From the NCBI RefSeq assembly GCF_023856365.1, contig NC_064554.1, forward strand, positions 3,463,001 to 3,527,000: a stretch of 64,000 nt of DNA, read 5' to 3'. A program made the translations under genes and the position numbers. Shown piece by piece: positions 60,734-64,000 of the stretch. The first letter of the stretch is position 1. Every line of letters starts with the position of its first letter. A model generated the notes under the pieces. The model saw nothing but the letters and a program-made list of their open reading frames with translations. It did not search any database and was not told the origin of the DNA. Source of the DNA: Brienomyrus brachyistius. Taxonomy: Eukaryota > Chordata > Actinopteri > Osteoglossiformes > Mormyridae.

Positions 60734-63700
60734 ATGGCTGCTTCCACCTCCCCGCAGTCACAAACAATAGCGGAAAAACCGTCCGGTTGTAGCGGTCGGG
60801 TTTCTGATACGCTGCAGCTTTTCAACGGTGAGTACTGCGCCAGTCATGGGCCTCGCGTGAGTACACACGCTGCAGTCACCTCCCGATCACGAGCAATCGA
60901 TCGTCGTTATCAAATCCGTCAGAATCGGACCGTCTTAATGGGCAGCCGTCAAAGACCGAAAGCGCGAGGCCAAGTACTGTTACGGCATCGCAAGGGACTG
61001 GCGGCTTAAACTGCTCAAGCAAACGGCACATATTCACGGAAATCCTGATATCCGAAATCTAGAAATCTACCTTTATTTTTCCCAGAATGGAACTGTGAAA
61101 CGGATTCTTTCTTCGAGGCGGTATGATTGAATGTATGATCGATACAGGCTGATATATTTAGTGCAAGCAATGACGATGTCTGTTTTATTTCTTATAATGT
61201 GCGGCGTGTTCATGCTGTTTCAAATCGCGAATATTAGAAGCTACATTCCTTCATTAAAGAAGCCCGCGTCCCATGTCCTCGCCATTGTACATGCTCCCGA
61301 ATTAGTCTGGGTACTGCGCCAGCTTAAGTTATCTAAAGGCGGCACTGACTTGAAAACCGCAATTTTGAATTATTAATAAATAACGCTTGACATGCAACGC
61401 GTGCATATGAAATTGCGACTGTCGACTTCTCTGCAGAATTAAAGTCCTTTGTTTTCGAGTATTTATTAAAACCTCGATGTCTGTTCATTCATTCATGGTT
61501 CTGGAATACTGTCATATGAGGCCGGGGTGCTGATTGTTGGTCGTCGTTTAAATGGTGATTAATATTTGCGCTGCTGAAATAAATACGGATGCTCGAGCGA
61601 TAGATGGACAGTTTATTGATTGATTTAAAAGAAAATGATTGACATATTACCTATGATAAGATTCTTAGCTCATCGCCTATTGACGCGAACACGCATTTAA
61701 AGTAAATTTCAGTAATATCCGTAAACACTAGCGAGGTCTGTTTACATCGTGGAAAGCTGCTGTCTGTCATTACTCAGGCGAGGAGGAAGACTGGATGCCT
61801 GTTTTGGGAAACATGTCCACAAGTCCAGAGTGCAAGAGTGATTTTCCTTTAGCGCAAGAGATCAACCGCGTGGAGTCCCCTGCACATAGAGACAAAGAGG
61901 ATACTAAGGGTATGTGGAAATTTAGGCAGGAGAATCTTGGTCCACAGTGTGACATCCATTTGTTTTACAGCTGGTAAAATAGGGTGTGTAACACTTATCT
62001 TCAGGGATCCGCTGAGGTATCTGTTTCCTGTTGTTCTTCACCAGCCAATGGCTTTTTGCAATGCGAGGTGTGCAGCGCCCTCTTTGAGACGAGGCGGGGC
62101 CTCTCTAGCCACGCCCGCCTGCATCTTCGGCAGCTGGGGGTGGAGGTTTCGGAGAGCAGTGGGGCGCCCATCGACTTGCTCTACCGACTCATGCGGGAGA
62201 AGGCTTTGGACGGCCATGTGCCTCTGGCCATAGCAGCGCGCCTTCCCACCAAGAAGCACCGGAACCGGGCACCTGCCGCCAGGAAACGCTCGAGCCCTGG
62301 ACTGCAGTGCGACGTAGTGAATCCTGTTGAAAAAGTTGCCCCATCCCCTCACCTGATCTCCACCAAATCTGCTTCCTCGGGCTCCTCCTCACTCTCTGCC
62401 TCGGCCCGATCCCGCTCCGTTTCCCCTCTGCTGAATAGGACTCCAGGCTCACCACCGCTCCGATCGCCAGAGCGCAAGCCCAGTTCGGGGAGTCCCTCGA
62501 GCCCGGCCTCTCGTGGCTCGCCTAAACCCCTCTGGGCTCCACAGGAAACGGATGCCCCACTGAACTTAGGTAAGGACATGCCGGGGATGTGACCTGCCCA
62601 GACTTGTGGCTTGCGTTTTGTAGAAAATGTCCCAAGACTCGCCTGGCTCTGTTTGCATTAGTGTTAGCACGACTGTTTTTTCCCACCCAGCCTTGGAAGC
62701 GGATCCTAGCAAGGACATCGTGTGTGAGCTGTGTGGGGCCTGGTTCGAAACACGCAAGGGCCTGTCTAGCCACGCACGAGCCCACCTGCGGCACCTGGGC
62801 GTGAGGGACGCAGACGCCCGTGGGCCGCCCATCAACGCACTCAGCCGCATTATTCATAGCGAGGACTTCCAGCGCCGACTGGCGGCTCTGGACCCAGAGG
62901 AAGCCGCAGAGCTGTGCCTGGCCCCTCCCTCGGTGTCTTCCCCTGCTGCCAAGCGGACCATGGGCAGCTGCTCTGCACCGGGGGGGCGGGATTCTCCCAT
63001 GTCCCCAGTACGGCCCCCGGCCAGCAAGCGGCCAAAGTCCTCCCTGGGGTCGCAGTGCTTCCGGCCGGGCAGCGGAGAACAGGCGGCATCTCCCCACAGT
63101 GAGTCCGTCGCACCACCAAACAGCCTAACTCCGCCATGTTTGCTAGTTTCCATCGGCTCTGCTTCTCCCTGTATCCCAGGCGAGTCTTCGAAGGTGGTCT
63201 GCTGCGAGTTCTGCGGCGAGTACTTCGAGAACCGCAAGGGGCTGTCCAGCCACGCCCGCTCGCACCTGCGCCAGATGGGTGTCACTGAGTGGTCGGTCAA
63301 TGGCTCGCCCATCGACACCCTTATGGAGGAGGTCGCCCGGCGTGGGCTTCGCTGCGCCCTGCAGTCTCCCCGCACCCTCAAGTCCCCTCCCGCTTCGCCC
63401 GCTCCACCATCGCTGTCCCCCTTGGCCTCCCCGGCCTCCCCTGGGCCCCCCAAGTGCTCACCCTTAATTCCCACCAGTTCCCACGGCCGCCTGCCCACCG
63501 CTCGCAAGGCCTGCCGGCCCAAGCCGGAGCCCGTCGAGGTGCCAGTCAGTGAGGCCCCCGGTACGGCAGGGGGTCACAACCCTCAGCCCAAAGCGCACAG
63601 TTCTGCCCGCTGCTGGCCGGCCACAGAGGCTGCACAGTCCCCCCGCATGGGTGTGTCCATAGTCCATTTCAATTTAATAACAGTTGTTTCATTAACTAGT

Positions 63701-64000
63701 TTGTTACGATTGTTCTATCTTTCACTGTTACATGGGTAAAAAATGATGCAGATTAAGATAGATATGTTGCAAAGGGCTGAGAGCTGGCTAGGGCTGGACA
63801 TAGGTGGTAATGAGCCCGGCCTGGTCTGGCATGTGAGAACATTCTCCTGGTCCCCGCAGTGAGATCCCCGGAGCTAGAGCCAGCCCGGGACGTCTGCTGC
63901 AAGTTCTGCGGCGAGGTCTTCGAGAACCGCAAGGGGCTGTCCAGCCACGCCCGCTCACACCTGCGCCAGATGGGCATCACCGAGTGGTCGGTCAACGGCT
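60734..64000 (+). CDS. wiz: Widely interspaced zinc-finger protein WIZ, 5' part
   Basis: Exons: 60734-60827, 61778-61909, 62045-62569, 62691-63098, 63180-63650 and 63860 onward, open at the right edge. Every intron is phase 1. The first ATG sits in a CAAAATGGCTGC context. Each of exons 3 to 6 carries one C2H2 finger with the WIZ signature (CxxC...[11 protein letters not shown] or [11 protein letters not shown], then HLRQ(L/M)G or HLRHLG) followed by PID or PIN and a Pro/Ser-rich linker. SGAPIDLLY and [15 protein letters not shown] match vertebrate WIZ closely. WIZ recruits the G9a/GLP H3K9 methyltransferases, and PLNL motifs (one at the end of exon 3) relate to CtBP binding (family knowledge). 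The long N-terminal finger region of full-length mammalian WIZ is absent, so this start resembles the short isoform. Confidence 0.93.

Noticed and set aside
60828..61009. Extension of the first wiz frame beyond the donor
   Set aside because: A consensus GTGAGT donor at 60828 and the phase-matched exon at 61778 show that the extension is intronic.

Overview
The window looks like ray-finned fish nuclear DNA. Its genes are split by GT-AG introns, many of them short. It is full of fish-type dispersed repeats: tRNA-derived SINEs, Tc1-like transposons, hAT-like MITEs, CA microsatellites and long poly(G)/poly(C) runs. The recognisable proteins are vertebrate. There is no CRISPR array, operon, tRNA or rRNA gene that I could support.

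Layout from left to right. Positions 1-6921 (minus) carry the 5' part of a large proline/lysine/alanine-rich protein with a very acidic C-terminal half (prr36-like), running off the left edge. About 7000-17400 is a long stretch without a supported gene; a GC-rich, promoter-like patch lies near 13.1 kb. Positions 17466-26835 (minus) carry mcoln1 (mucolipin-1/TRPML1, a lysosomal cation channel) in 12 coding exons, with several mobile elements in its introns; a CpG-rich probable promoter lies near 28.8-29.0 kb. Positions 30016-30856 (minus) carry trappc5 (TRAPP complex subunit). Positions 32481-35777 (plus) carry pglyrp2 (secreted peptidoglycan amidase). Positions 37151-43165 (minus) carry akap8/akap8l in 14 coding exons. 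Positions 46235-49684 (minus) carry a zinc-finger gene I cannot name, built from a duplicated two-exon module and a BESS-like C-terminal motif. Positions 56437-56907 (plus) carry a single-coding-exon nanos gene (nanos3-like). Positions 60734 to the right edge (plus) carry wiz, which continues outside the window.

The genes are independent transcription units. From memory, most of them (PRR36, MCOLN1, TRAPPC5, PGLYRP2, AKAP8/AKAP8L, NANOS3, WIZ) have human counterparts on 19p13, so the block appears to keep part of that ancestral neighbourhood. pglyrp2 and akap8 converge; akap8 and the zinc-finger gene point the same way. I checked reading phase across every splice junction listed. mcoln1, trappc5, pglyrp2, akap8 and the zinc-finger gene each add up to one intact reading frame.

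The items most worth a second look are the duplicated zinc-finger/BESS gene, a GC-AG intron and a 20-nt exon in akap8, a duplicated splice donor in mcoln1, a 1.07-kb element with 16-bp perfect terminal inverted repeats, a frame-preserving 81-nt intron in wiz, a TE-like 3'UTR with a miR-430-type seed site in nanos, and two orphan exon candidates near 44.1 and 50.6 kb.
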